A stretch of 64,000 nt of DNA, from positions 1 to 64,000 of the forward strand of contig DAOULH010000101.1 in the NCBI GenBank assembly GCA_034420475.1. Direction: 5' to 3'. Below, piece after piece: positions 8,892-16,623 of the stretch. A program made the translations under genes and the position numbers. Position 1 is the stretch's first letter; every line of letters starts with the position of its first letter. The notes under the pieces are model-generated. The model was not told the origin of the DNA. It was given only the letters and a program-made list of their open reading frames with translations, and made no database searches. The stretch is from Bin87 sp034420475 (GTDB taxonomy: Bacteria; Chloroflexota; Dehalococcoidia; Lucifugimonadales; UBA3495).

Positions 8892-8942
8892 TGGGGATGA
8901 TCCTTCGACGAGCTCAGGATGATTCGACGGGCTCAGGATGAG
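8892..8942. repeat. Short tandem AGCTCAGGATGA-type repeat
   Basis: Two imperfect copies of a TTCGACGRGCTCAGGATGA unit lie in tandem between the palindromic element and the restriction-modification gene. The same unit appears inside the prohead protease gene at about 14405 and 14540 as CCTTCGACAGGCTCAGGATG. It is an interspersed module, not coding sequence. Confidence 0.65.
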
Positions 8943-8985
8943 CGGGTAGCTTGGGCGTGCTATTCTGGGCGGCGGGATGTGTGCC

Positions 8986-11925
8986 ATGACGCCGATGATG
9001 CCGACGATTTCGCCGCGGGAGTTTGTTGATCGCTGGCGGGATGCCGGGTTTGGCGAGCGGCAGGGGGCGCAGTCGTTCTTCAACGACCTGTGCGGGCTGG
9101 TGGGCCACGCGACGCCGGCGGGGTACGGCGATCCGGAAGCGTTCACCTTCGAGAAGGCCGTGCCGGGCGGGTTCGCCGACGCCTATTACGAGGAGCATTT
9201 CGGCTGGGAGTTCAAGGGCCGCGACGCGCAACTGGACGGGGCCTTCGACCAGCTATTGCGCTACCAGGTGCACCTGAAGACGCCGCCCCTGCTGATCGTG
9301 TCGTCCTTCGAGACGATACGCATCCAGACCAACTTCCCGGGGATGGAGACGGCGCGGTACGACGTCGGCATCGGGGAGTTTGTGCGGGCGGAGCGGCTGG
9401 AACTGGTGCAGGACGTGTTCTTCGCGCCGCAGCGGTTCCGCGAGCGGCTGCGGTCGGTGGACGCGGTGACGAGGGAGACGGCGGCGGTGTTCCAGTCCAT
9501 CGTGGTGGACATGGAGCGGGCCAGCGGCGACAACGTCACCCCGCACTCCACAACCAACGTCACCCCGCACTCCGATGCGGGGCCGGAGCGGCTGGCGCGG
9601 TATCTGAATCAGCTGGTGTTCTGCCTGTACGCCGAGGACGCCGGGCTGCTGCCCGAGGGGCTGTTCACGCGCATCGTGGCGCAGCACTACCGCAATCCGG
9701 CGACTTTCGACCGGGCGGTGCGGAGCCTGTTCGCGCAGATGGCGACGGGCGGGTTCTCGGGGGCCGACGAGATCGCCCACTTCAACGGCGACCTGTTCAA
9801 CATGGTCGATACTGTCGAGCTGAGCACGACGGCGCTGCAACGCTTGGGGGAGGCGTGCGAGCGGAACTGGCGGGACATCGAGCCGTCGATATTCGGGACG
9901 CTGTTCGAGCGGGCATTGGACGCATCCAAGCGGGCGCAGACGGGGGCGCACTACACCGGCGCGGAGGACATCGAGCTGGTGGTGGAGCCGGTGGTGATGA
10001 CGCCGCTGCGCCGGGAGTGGGCGACGGCGCGGGCGGAGATTGAGGGGCTGCTGTCATCGTCAGAAGCAGGATTTTCGGGATTAGGGGATTATCAGGATTA
10101 TGGCCGGCAATCCGGGCGATCCGGATCGTCAGAAGCAGGATTTTCGAGATTTGCGGATTTTCAGGATGGCGTCGCCGATGCGTCAATCACCCAATCCCGT
10201 CAATCCCGAAATCCGGTAAATCCTGCTTCTGACGATTCCCCGGCCCATGCCCGGCTGGAGGGGTTTCGGGAGCGGCTGGCGTCGGTGCGGGTGCTGGACC
10301 CGGCGTGCGGGAGCGGGAACTTTCTGTACATCGCGCTGCGGTCGCTGCTGGACTTGGAGAAAGAGGTCATCGACTACGCGGCGGCGCAGGGGTGGCTGGG
10401 ACTGACGCCGCGGGTGCAGCCGGACCAGATGCTGGGGCTGGAGATCAACCACTACGCGGCGGAACTGGCGCGGACGGCGCTGTGGATCGGCTACATCCAG
10501 TGGCACCAGGCCAACGGGTTCGCGTACACGCAGCGTCCCATCCTGACGCCGCTGGACACGATACGGCAGACCGACGCGATACTGGACCTGACCGACCCGA
10601 AGCATCCGGCGGAACCGGAGTGGCCGGCGGCGGAGTTCATCGTGGGGAACCCGCCGTTTTTGGGCGGCAAACTGCTGCGCACCGGCCTCAGCGACGAGTA
10701 CGTGGATACGCTGTTCAAGCAGTACAACGGCAAAGTGCCGGCCGAGGCTGATCTGGTGTGCTACTGGTTCGACAAGGCTCAGCAGGCGATTGCGGCAGGC
10801 ACAGTGAAACGGGCGGGCCTGCTGGCAACACAGGGGATACGTGGCGGCGCGAACCGAAGGGTGTTGCAGCGCATCAAGGAGACCGGCGACATATTCATAG
10901 CGTGGTCGGATCACCCGTGGGTGCTGGAAGGGGCGGCGGTGCACATCTCGATAGTAGGGTTTGATGATGGCTCCGAGAGTGAGCGGGAGTTGGACGGGCA
11001 GCCAGCGCCGGCGATAAACGCCAACCTGACGGTGGGGGTGGACCTGACGGCGGCCAAGCGTCTGGAAGAAAATCTCGGCATAGCGTTTATGGGTGACACC
11101 AAGGGCGGGCCGTTTGATATTCCCGGCGATCTGGCACGGGAGATGCTCGGCAGTCCGAATCCGCACGGCAAAGGGAACGAAGATGTGGTCCGGCCGTGGG
11201 TCAATGGGCGGGACATAACAGACCGTTCGAGAGGGATGTGGATAGTTGATTTCGGAGATATGTCCATAGACGAAGCTGTGTTATATGAGTCACCATTCGA
11301 ATACGTAAATGCCCATGTGCGGCCGCAAAGGGAGCGGTCTCGCTCAACAATCGCAAGCTGGTGGCTCCACGAGCGTCCCCGACCAGAGATGAGAAAGGCG
11401 CTGCAAAGTATTGACCGCTATATCGTCACGACGCGGGTGTCCAAACATAGACTTTTCGCCTGGATGGGTAATGAAACACTGGCTGACAGTGCAACAATTG
11501 CAGTTGCCAGAGATGACGACTACACATTCGGCGTGTTGCACTCGCGTTTTCACGAGCTTTGGGCGCGGGGCATGGGCACTCAGTTGCGGGAAGTGGAGTC
11601 CGGATTTCGCTACACGCCGACGACGTGCTTTGAGACGTTCCCGTTTCCGCATCCCACCGAGGAGCAGCGGGAGTCCATCGGCGCAATCGCGGCGGAGTTG
11701 AACTCGCTGCGGGAGGGCTGGCTGAATCCGGAGGGGATCAGCGCGGCGGAACTGCGGAGACGGACGCTGACCAACCTGTACAACCAGCGTCCGACGTGGC
11801 TGGATAACGTCCACGCCCGCCTCGACGCGGCGGTGTCCGACGCCTACGGCTGGCCGGCAGACCTGGCGGACGGGGAGGTGCTGGAACGGCTGCTGGCGCT
11901 GAACCTGGAGCGGGCGGGGGAGTGA
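8986..11925 (+). CDS. Fused type IIL (MmeI-like) restriction endonuclease / adenine methyltransferase
   Basis: A single ~979-aa polypeptide combines nuclease, methyltransferase and recognition parts. The N-terminal domain has D65..E75-F-K77 (ADAYYEEHFGWEFKGRD), the D-X9-EXK arrangement of MmeI-family nucleases. A helical spacer follows, then methyltransferase motif I (DPACGSGNF, about residue 437) and motif IV NPPF (about 555), typical of N6-adenine enzymes. A target-recognition region occupies the C-terminal third. ATG 8986 is preferred because GGCGGG lies at a workable distance; an ATG at 8977 is also possible. Residues about 357-418 derive from an inserted repeat, in frame. Such enzymes act alone as restriction-modification systems. 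Confidence 0.85.
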   Translation: MTPMMPTISPREFVDRWRDAGFGERQGAQSFFNDLCGLVGHATPAGYGDPEAFTFEKAVPGGFADAYYEEHFGWEFKGRDAQLDGAFDQLLRYQVHLKTPPLLIVSSFETIRIQTNFPGMETARYDVGIGEFVRAERLELVQDVFFAPQRFRERLRSVDAVTRETAAVFQSIVVDMERASGDNVTPHSTTNVTPHSDAGPERLARYLNQLVFCLYAEDAGLLPEGLFTRIVAQHYRNPATFDRAVRSLFAQMATGGFSGADEIAHFNGDLFNMVDTVELSTTALQRLGEACERNWRDIEPSIFGTLFERALDASKRAQTGAHYTGAEDIELVVEPVVMTPLRREWATARAEIEGLLSSSEAGFSGLGDYQDYGRQSGRSGSSEAGFSRFADFQDGVADASITQSRQSRNPVNPASDDSPAHARLEGFRERLASVRVLDPACGSGNFLYIALRSLLDLEKEVIDYAAAQGWLGLTPRVQPDQMLGLEINHYAAELARTALWIGYIQWHQANGFAYTQRPILTPLDTIRQTDAILDLTDPKHPAEPEWPAAEFIVGNPPFLGGKLLRTGLSDEYVDTLFKQYNGKVPAEADLVCYWFDKAQQAIAAGTVKRAGLLATQGIRGGANRRVLQRIKETGDIFIAWSDHPWVLEGAAVHISIVGFDDGSESERELDGQPAPAINANLTVGVDLTAAKRLEENLGIAFMGDTKGGPFDIPGDLAREMLGSPNPHGKGNEDVVRPWVNGRDITDRSRGMWIVDFGDMSIDEAVLYESPFEYVNAHVRPQRERSRSTIASWWLHERPRPEMRKALQSIDRYIVTTRVSKHRLFAWMGNETLADSATIAVARDDDYTFGVLHSRFHELWARGMGTQLREVESGFRYTPTTCFETFPFPHPTEEQRESIGAIAAELNSLREGWLNPEGISAAELRRRTLTNLYNQRPTWLDNVHARLDAAVSDAYGWPADLADGEVLERLLALNLERAGE
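9530..9582 (+). repeat. Short direct repeat inside the RM gene
   Basis: Two copies of a CGTCACCCCGCACTCC unit occur 27 bp apart and encode NVTPHS twice in the linker after the nuclease domain. The second copy continues as GATGCGGGG. It looks like a small interspersed module captured in frame in a flexible linker. Confidence 0.55.
10054..10240 (+). repeat. In-frame palindromic repeat insertion within the RM gene
   Basis: The segment starts with two copies of CGTCAGAAGCAGGATTTTCG and ends with CGGTAAATCCTGCTTCTGACGA, the inverted partner. The whole is translated without a stop (SSEAGFSGLGDYQD... then ...NPVNPASDDS) between the spacer helix and methyltransferase motif I. The same CAGAAGCAGGATT module forms an intergenic hairpin at 16499-16613. 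Confidence 0.8.
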
Positions 11926-11947
11926 GGTTGCAGGGTGCCGGATGTGG

Positions 11948-11976
11948 TTGATGGTTACATAGAATTGTGCTACACT
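11948..11976 (+). promoter_or_regulatory. Predicted sigma-70-type promoter
   Basis: TTGATG at 11948-11953 is separated by 17 bp from TACACT at 11971-11976. It lies just after the RM stop and about 50 bp before the first small membrane protein gene. Confidence 0.5.
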
Positions 11977-12024
11977 TTCAACAGAAAATATTGTTCACCA
12001 ATATCAACATAAGAGGAATATGCA

Positions 12025-12291
12025 ATGAGAGTATGGAGAAGGCCAATCAAGCCAACAACACACTACCAGAGCGTGAAAAGTCGAGCGGCTTTGTATATGA
12101 CCGTCGCCGGCTGTGTAGCATTTACAGGCACGCTAGCATCTTTGTTTTTCGCCGAGTTGGGAGTAGTCCTGTTTTTGGCTGGAACGAGTCTCGGGTTCTT
12201 TCTAGTTGGTTTCCAGCAACAGATTGATGCGCTGGCAGCAAGTCCCGATGATTCGCCAAGGAGGGAGCCGGATGGTGAGCAAGATACGTGA
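12025..12291 (+). CDS. Small two-TM membrane protein, unknown function
   Basis: The 88-aa protein has a basic N-terminus, then two hydrophobic stretches (about residues 22-43 and 45-64), and a charged tail rich in Asp, Glu and Pro. AGAGGA at 12012-12017 is a good ribosome site for the ATG at 12025. The gene overlaps the next one by 20 bp. It sits between the RM gene and a second copy of the RM 3' end, so it may have arrived as a cassette. I do not recognise the family. Confidence 0.6.
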   Translation: MRVWRRPIKPTTHYQSVKSRAALYMTVAGCVAFTGTLASLFFAELGVVLFLAGTSLGFFLVGFQQQIDALAASPDDSPRREPDGEQDT

Positions 12292-12412
12292 GATTGTCTC
12301 GGACAAATACTTTGCAGATTGGGTATGGGCGTTTATCCCAATCGCCGGCATCGTAATCCTGGCAATCGCCTTTGTGACGATTTCGCTGGTCAGGGGCGGC
12401 ATCGGCCAGTGA
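12272..12412 (+). CDS. Tiny single-TM protein, unknown function
   Basis: The 46-aa frame starts at ATG 12272 behind an excellent ribosome site, AAGGAGGG (12258-12265). Residues 17-40 form one hydrophobic segment (WAFIPIAGIVILAIAFVTIS), followed by a short basic-Gly tail. It overlaps the preceding membrane protein gene, which suggests that the two are made together. The function is unknown. Confidence 0.6.
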   Translation: MVSKIREIVSDKYFADWVWAFIPIAGIVILAIAFVTISLVRGGIGQ

Positions 12413-12471
12413 CGGGCGAGATTGCCCGGGCGATGTACGAGTTTCTTCCTGCCGTTGTGGCGGCTGTTTGC

Positions 12472-12640
12472 GTGACGAATCTGCACGGCCAGCGGCCGAC
12501 GTGGCTGGATGACGTGGCTGGATAACGTCCACGCCCGCCTCGACGCGGCGGTGTCCGACGCCTACGGCTGGCCGGCAGACCTGGCGGACGGGGAGATGCT
12601 GGAGCAGAATTTGGAGCGAGCGGGGGAGGGCGTAGGTTAG
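12472..12640 (+). pseudogene. Remnant copy of the RM gene 3' end
   Basis: Bases 12511-12595 match 11793-11877 of the upstream RM gene over 85 bp with no visible mismatch. Looser similarity extends on both sides (LHGQRPTWLDD against LYNQRPTWLDN before it; NLERAGE-like coding after it). A 13-bp GACGTGGCTGGAT duplication breaks the frame and a short deletion removes part of the last helix. It is a non-functional 3' end. Because the flanks are diverged while the core is identical, it may come from a related RM gene with later gene conversion. Confidence 0.85.
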
Positions 12641-12702
12641 GCGACGGGACTGCCGCTCTGCTGGGCTGGCCATGACGGGTGAGGGCTGTAAGTAGAAATT
12701 GG

Positions 12703-12730
12703 TTGACAGCGGGGAAATCGGTGATAGATT
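12703..12730 (+). promoter_or_regulatory. Predicted sigma-70-type promoter
   Basis: TTGACA at 12703-12708, a 16-bp spacer, and TAGATT at 12725-12730. It would transcribe the 108-aa gene at 12783 and the deaminase remnant behind it. Confidence 0.55.
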
Positions 12731-12782
12731 ACCGGGCATTCAGCGTCCTGCCAGGGATTGCGGCCGTTAATGAGGAGACCGT

Positions 12783-13109
12783 ATGACAACGCCAAGGATC
12801 CCCCAGTGGAGGAATGAACCACAAGAGGTATGGGTCAACTGTAGCAACGTCAAACCGCTGGGGCGGGATAACGAGTTCGTAGTCCACTTCGCGGCTAATG
12901 GAGAAGAGTACGTATCGTTCGTTCCTGAACGATACGTGAACGAAGCCGATTGTCGCCTGCAAGCGGTGATAATCGCCGAAGTGGACGGCGGGCTGCTGGT
13001 GGACATACCCGCGGAAACGCTGACGTCGGGACCCAGAATCCTGGTCAATGACATCGAAAAGGACACTGTATTGACCTTTTCCGCATGGGATGCCAGTCAT
13101 GGTGCTTAG
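12783..13109 (+). CDS. Hypothetical 108-aa soluble protein
   Basis: A clear ribosome site (GAGGAGACC) precedes the ATG. The sequence is mixed, mildly acidic and likely beta-rich, with a segment EEYVSFVPERYVNE and no membrane helix. The DNA here is less GC-rich than the surrounding housekeeping genes. Its end overlaps the start of the broken dCTP deaminase gene, suggesting a common operon. I do not recognise the family. Confidence 0.6.
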   Translation: MTTPRIPQWRNEPQEVWVNCSNVKPLGRDNEFVVHFAANGEEYVSFVPERYVNEADCRLQAVIIAEVDGGLLVDIPAETLTSGPRILVNDIEKDTVLTFSAWDASHGA

Positions 13110-13659
13110 CGATCACGAGATCTGGATGGAAATAAATAGCAAAAGGCTTTCTTTCAATCCTCTGATCACACCAGACCAAGTAACCCCTTCGTCAGTAGAT
13201 CTAAGACTGAGCAATCAGTTCACAGTCTTCAAGCCTCAAACCGTGGGGGTCACAACCCAAGTTGACCTGACCAAGATCGCCAACATCGAAACGGTCATAC
13301 AACAATACGCGGAAGAGTAAACCATCGGAGATGGCGAAAACTTCACGCTGAAGCCGCAATCCTTTGTATTAGCCTACACCAGAGAATACATCAAGCTCCC
13401 AAACTACTTGGCGGCTAGAGTGGAAGGGCGGAGTTCACTAGCCAGGTTGGGGGTTTCGATCCACCAAACCGCGCCAACCGTCCACGCGACTTTTGAAGGG
13501 CAATTGAGGCTCGAAATCCTCAACAATGGCACACTGGACATCCTGCTTACTCCCGGGATGAAGTTCTGCCAACTGGTAATCGAAAGGTTGGGCAGCCCCG
13601 CAGTATCGACCCTGGGGAGTCCTTTTCAGCGACAGCGGCAACATCAAAGCCGTACGTAA
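13090..13659 (+). pseudogene. dcd: dCTP deaminase (dcd-like) interrupted by an in-frame TAA
   Basis: Reading one frame from 13090 (or the ATG at 13099) to 13659 gives a 189-codon dCTP deaminase-like protein with a single TAA at 13318-13320. Before the stop are MVLSDHEIW and TPSSVDLRLSN. After it come the active-site block RVEGRSSLARLGVSIH, TVHATFEGQLRLEI with the catalytic-type Glu, and the LTPGMKFCQLV segment. Everything else is intact and both sides look like good family matches. It is therefore a very recent nonsense mutation, a sequencing error, or a recoded stop. The enzyme would make dUTP from dCTP. Confidence 0.88.
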
Positions 13660-13756
13660 CTTCCTTCGTCCATCAACTTGGAGCGGCTGTGATGCAGTGC
13701 CCTTGTGCCGCAACTGCGCCTTGCGACGCTCGAAATGAACGGAAAGGAGCGCCATT

Positions 13757-14074
13757 ATGACGGTTATTGAAACCAACCCTGATCCTGAAGCCAAGGCGCG
13801 GATAATCGAGTCAATCGTGGCCGAGCACGGCAGCCTGGAGGCTTTTGTCCAGTCGATGCGCGAGTACAAAGAGCTGCGCCGGCGGCTGATACGGGAAACA
13901 CCATCGTTAATGGAGATGCACCCCGACAAGTGGGTGGGTATGGGTCCCGGCGAAGTGCTGGTAGTTGGCGATTCCCTGGAGGAAGTGTTGGCATTGCTGG
14001 ACGAGGCCGGCGCCGATCGCGGCGAATCGGTAGTGGAGTTTTTGAACACCAAGCCCAAGAGGATGATATTGTGA
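13757..14074 (+). CDS. DUF5678-like small protein
   Basis: The 105-aa protein begins behind GGAAAGGAG. Its C-terminal half reads HPDKWVGMGPGEVLVVGDS then LEEVLALLDEAGADRG, the pattern of DUF5678 domains (Tyr/His-Pro..Lys-Trp-Val, a Gly-Asp-Ser turn, then a helix). The N-terminal 50 residues are helical and highly charged. No molecular function is established for the family. A strong terminator lies about 80 bp downstream. Confidence 0.6.
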   Translation: MTVIETNPDPEAKARIIESIVAEHGSLEAFVQSMREYKELRRRLIRETPSLMEMHPDKWVGMGPGEVLVVGDSLEEVLALLDEAGADRGESVVEFLNTKPKRMIL

Positions 14075-14155
14075 TTGACGGCGGTTTTGCTGACACCGTG
14101 GCGTTGACGGTGGGCGTATCGGGCCGATAGGCTGTAGTAAATCAAGCGAGACGAG

Positions 14156-14200
14156 AGCCGGTGGACTGACCTGATGGCGGGTCGGGTCCACCGGCTTTTT
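14156..14200 (+). terminator. Rho-independent terminator
   Basis: AGCCGGTGGAC (14156-14166) pairs perfectly with GTCCACCGGCT (14186-14196), followed by a T run to 14200. It closes the DUF5678 gene and separates it from the phage-type module. Confidence 0.85.
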
Positions 14201-14253
14201 GCGTGCATGGTGGACTGCCCCGGGGTCGGGTTGAGCCGGCGGGGAGGTTTTGG

Positions 14254-15090
14254 ATGACGATGATGGAGGCGGGAGCGCGGCGTGCGAGTCGCACGGCCGG
14301 CTGGCGCGGGCCGCGGGGTCTGCCGGAGGGTCGGGGCGCTTTGCTGGCGGCGTTGGATGCGTACCGGCGGGGCGCCGCCGAGGCGCCGGTGGTGTGCAAG
14401 CGGGTCCTTCGACAGGCTCAGGATGAGCGGGTGACGGGAATGGATGCGGCGACGGGATTGCCGCGCTGCGCTCGCAATGACAGTGGATGGGGCGGCAATG
14501 ACAATCCCTGGGCGGTTCGGCGCGCTCCGGATGCGCGGGTCCTTCGACAGGCCCAGGATGAGCGGTTCTGGGACGGGGATGCCAGCGAGAAGGCCGGGGC
14601 CGGCCCGCTGGTTTTCGTGGCGTCCACGGGGGAGGTGGACCGGCACGGCGATACCGTCGCGCCGGAGGGGTGGCGGCTGGATGCCTACCGGGACAACCCG
14701 GTGGTGCTGTGGGCCCACGACTACGGCGAGCCGGCCATCGGACGGGCGGAGGCGGTGTGGAGCGACGGACGGGCTCTGCGGGCGCGGCTGGAGTTCGCGC
14801 CCACAGAGTTCGCCGGCCAGGTGGAGCGGCTGTACCGCCAGGGCTACCAGAAGGGCGTGTCGGTGGGGTTCCGCCCCCTGCGCTTCGAGGAGCGCCGCGA
14901 CCCGGTGAACGGCGCGTTCCTGGGCATCCGGTTCCTGGAGCAGGAGCTGCTGGAAATCTCTGCGGTGCCGGTGCCGGCCAACGGCGGGGCGCTGCTGGCC
15001 GAAGATGCCATGGCATCGCAACGCGGGCCGGCGGCGGCCGGCCGCTCGCTGGACGAGGTGGTGGGTCTGCTGCGGGGGCTGCGGGCGTAG
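14254..15090 (+). CDS. HK97-family prohead protease with repeat-derived N-terminal insert
   Basis: The 278-aa protein contains the phage prohead serine protease domain (S78-type) in its second half: VFVASTGEVDRHGDTVAPEG, LWAHDYGEPAIGRAE with the catalytic-type His, GVSVGFRP with the Ser, and LLEISAVPVPAN. The ATG at 14254 follows GGGGAGG. Residues about 50-110 are encoded by interspersed repeats (VLRQAQDER twice and GLPRCARND), in frame and without stops. A protease of this type matures the capsid. The major capsid gene follows, but no portal or terminase gene precedes it. Confidence 0.88.
   Translation: MTMMEAGARRASRTAGWRGPRGLPEGRGALLAALDAYRRGAAEAPVVCKRVLRQAQDERVTGMDAATGLPRCARNDSGWGGNDNPWAVRRAPDARVLRQAQDERFWDGDASEKAGAGPLVFVASTGEVDRHGDTVAPEGWRLDAYRDNPVVLWAHDYGEPAIGRAEAVWSDGRALRARLEFAPTEFAGQVERLYRQGYQKGVSVGFRPLRFEERRDPVNGAFLGIRFLEQELLEISAVPVPANGGALLAEDAMASQRGPAAAGRSLDEVVGLLRGLRA
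14400..14575 (+). repeat. Interspersed repeats inside the protease gene
   Basis: Two copies of CCTTCGACAGGCTCAGGATG (the second with one change, CAGGCCCAGG), about 140 bp apart, flank a GATTGCCGCGCTGCGCTCGC module. These are the same modules found between genes at 8562-8942, 40271-40361, 49575-49615 and 52653-52812. Here they are coding and in frame. Confidence 0.8.
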
Positions 15091-15148
15091 GAACGAACTT
15101 TACATAGATGAACAGGATGGACAGGATTTTTGAGGAGTTTGCAAAGGT

Positions 15149-16498
15149 ATGACGCTTTCGACATGGGAATTGGACACGATCAAGAACGAGGTCGCGGAGG
15201 TGCGCGAGTTCTACCGGCAGCGGCTGGACGCCGATTTGCCGCCGCTGCGCGAGGAGATGGAACGGCTGAGCCGGGCCGTCGGCGAGCTGACCGAGAAGCA
15301 GCGGGTCGGCGAGAAGCAGGCCATGCTGGCCCGGTTCTCTGGCGGTGGTCACGGCGGGGAACGCGGCGGCAACCGGCCCCGGGTGCCCTTCGGCAAGTAC
15401 CAGGGCATGGACGCGCTGGACCTGGCCTGCGTGCGCAGCGTGCTGGCGGCGCAGCAGCGCGAGCCGGGCGACGTGAACCCGCGGGCGCTGGAGGACTGGC
15501 AGGCCAACCTGAAGGCGGCCATGGACAGCACCACCGCCGGCGCCGGCGATGAACTCGTCGCCACCGGCGAGGCCGCCGCCCTGTGGGCGGACATCAACGT
15601 GGATACCCTGGTGGCCGGCCTCTTCACCCGCGTGGACATGCCCACCAACCCCTTCGAGATCCCGCTGCAACTTGGCGACGTGTCCTGGTATCCGGGAACG
15701 GAGAACACGGCGACCACGGAGACGGCGCTGACCACGAGCCGGCAGACGCTCACGGCCTACGAGTTGGTGGCCGAGGTTCCGTGGTCGCTGACGCTGGAGG
15801 AGGACGCGGTGATCGCCATGGCGGCGGAGGTGCGCAGCACGCTGGTCCGCAACGCCGTGGAGGTAATCGACGACGTGCTGCTGAACGCGGACACGACGCT
15901 GCAGAACAACATCAACGCCGACGGCGCGACCATTGCGGCGTCCACGGCAGGCAAGGCGCACTGGCTGGTTGGGTTCGACGGGCTGCTGCACCTGCCGCTG
16001 GTGGACAACGCGGCGCAGGGCAACAACCATGCGGCTGCGCCCAGCGCGGACATGTTCAACGAGGCGCGGGGTCTGCTGGGCAAGTACGGCGTGCGGCCGT
16101 CGGAGCTGGCCTACATCGCCGACGTGGGCACCTACATCAAGTCGCTGGCCATCGGCGAGTTCCGCACGCTGGACAAGCTGGGGCCGCAGGCGACGCTGCT
16201 CAACGGGCAGCTGGCGCAGGTGGACGGCATCCCGGTGATCGTATCGGAGCAGCTGGCGCCGTCGGATGCGGACGGCAAGGTGACGGACGGCGCCAGCAAC
16301 GCCAAGGGCCGGCTGCTGGCGGTGAACCGGACGCAGTGGCGCCTCGGGTTCCGCCGCGAGCTGATGATCGAGACGACGCGGGACATCCAGAAGCGGCAGA
16401 ACATCATGGTGGTGAGCATGCGCCTGGCCTTCATGGAGCGGACAGGGGCGCGGGCGTCGGCCAAGCACACGGCGTTGCAGTACAACATCACGGTGTAG
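15149..16498 (+). CDS. Phage major capsid protein, HK97 fold
   Basis: The 449-aa protein starts with a coiled-coil region (about residues 5-60) like the delta/scaffold domain that the protease removes. It then shows capsid features: a Thr-rich AATGEAAALWADIN segment, WYPGTENTATTE, a long central helix region and a C-terminal domain ending in SMRLAFMERTGARAS. Length and order after the protease match HK97-type head modules. GAGGAG precedes the ATG. The central 15-16.5 kb region shows no stops or repeats, so the capsid gene looks intact and possibly under selection. Confidence 0.88.
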   Translation: MTLSTWELDTIKNEVAEVREFYRQRLDADLPPLREEMERLSRAVGELTEKQRVGEKQAMLARFSGGGHGGERGGNRPRVPFGKYQGMDALDLACVRSVLAAQQREPGDVNPRALEDWQANLKAAMDSTTAGAGDELVATGEAAALWADINVDTLVAGLFTRVDMPTNPFEIPLQLGDVSWYPGTENTATTETALTTSRQTLTAYELVAEVPWSLTLEEDAVIAMAAEVRSTLVRNAVEVIDDVLLNADTTLQNNINADGATIAASTAGKAHWLVGFDGLLHLPLVDNAAQGNNHAAAPSADMFNEARGLLGKYGVRPSELAYIADVGTYIKSLAIGEFRTLDKLGPQATLLNGQLAQVDGIPVIVSEQLAPSDADGKVTDGASNAKGRLLAVNRTQWRLGFRRELMIETTRDIQKRQNIMVVSMRLAFMERTGARASAKHTALQYNITV

Positions 16499-16613
16499 TC
16501 GTCAGAAGCAGGATTACCAGGATTTCGGGATTGACAGGATTGCGGTTGCTCCAGTGACGAAACCATACCAATCCTGCCAATCCTCAAATCCGGTAAATCC
16601 TGATTCTGACAAT
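16499..16613 (+). repeat. Intergenic hairpin repeat
   Basis: CGTCAGAAGCAGGATTACC at the left and CCGGTAAATCCTGATTCTGAC at the right form an imperfect inverted repeat around a CCAATCCTGCCAATCC core. It fills the space between the capsid and connector genes and belongs to the same family as the in-frame insertion at 10054-10240. Confidence 0.75.
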
Positions 16614-16623
16614 GGGAGGAATT

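Noticed and set aside
8602..8922. Frames with RDCRAALAMTLSPATLN-type repeats
   Set aside because: These are translations of interspersed palindromes that appear in many genomes and are not proteins.
13907..16468. An 853-codon minus-strand frame across DUF5678, protease and capsid genes
   Set aside because: It spans three real genes and their terminator and has a repetitive Arg/Pro/His composition. There is no ribosome site.
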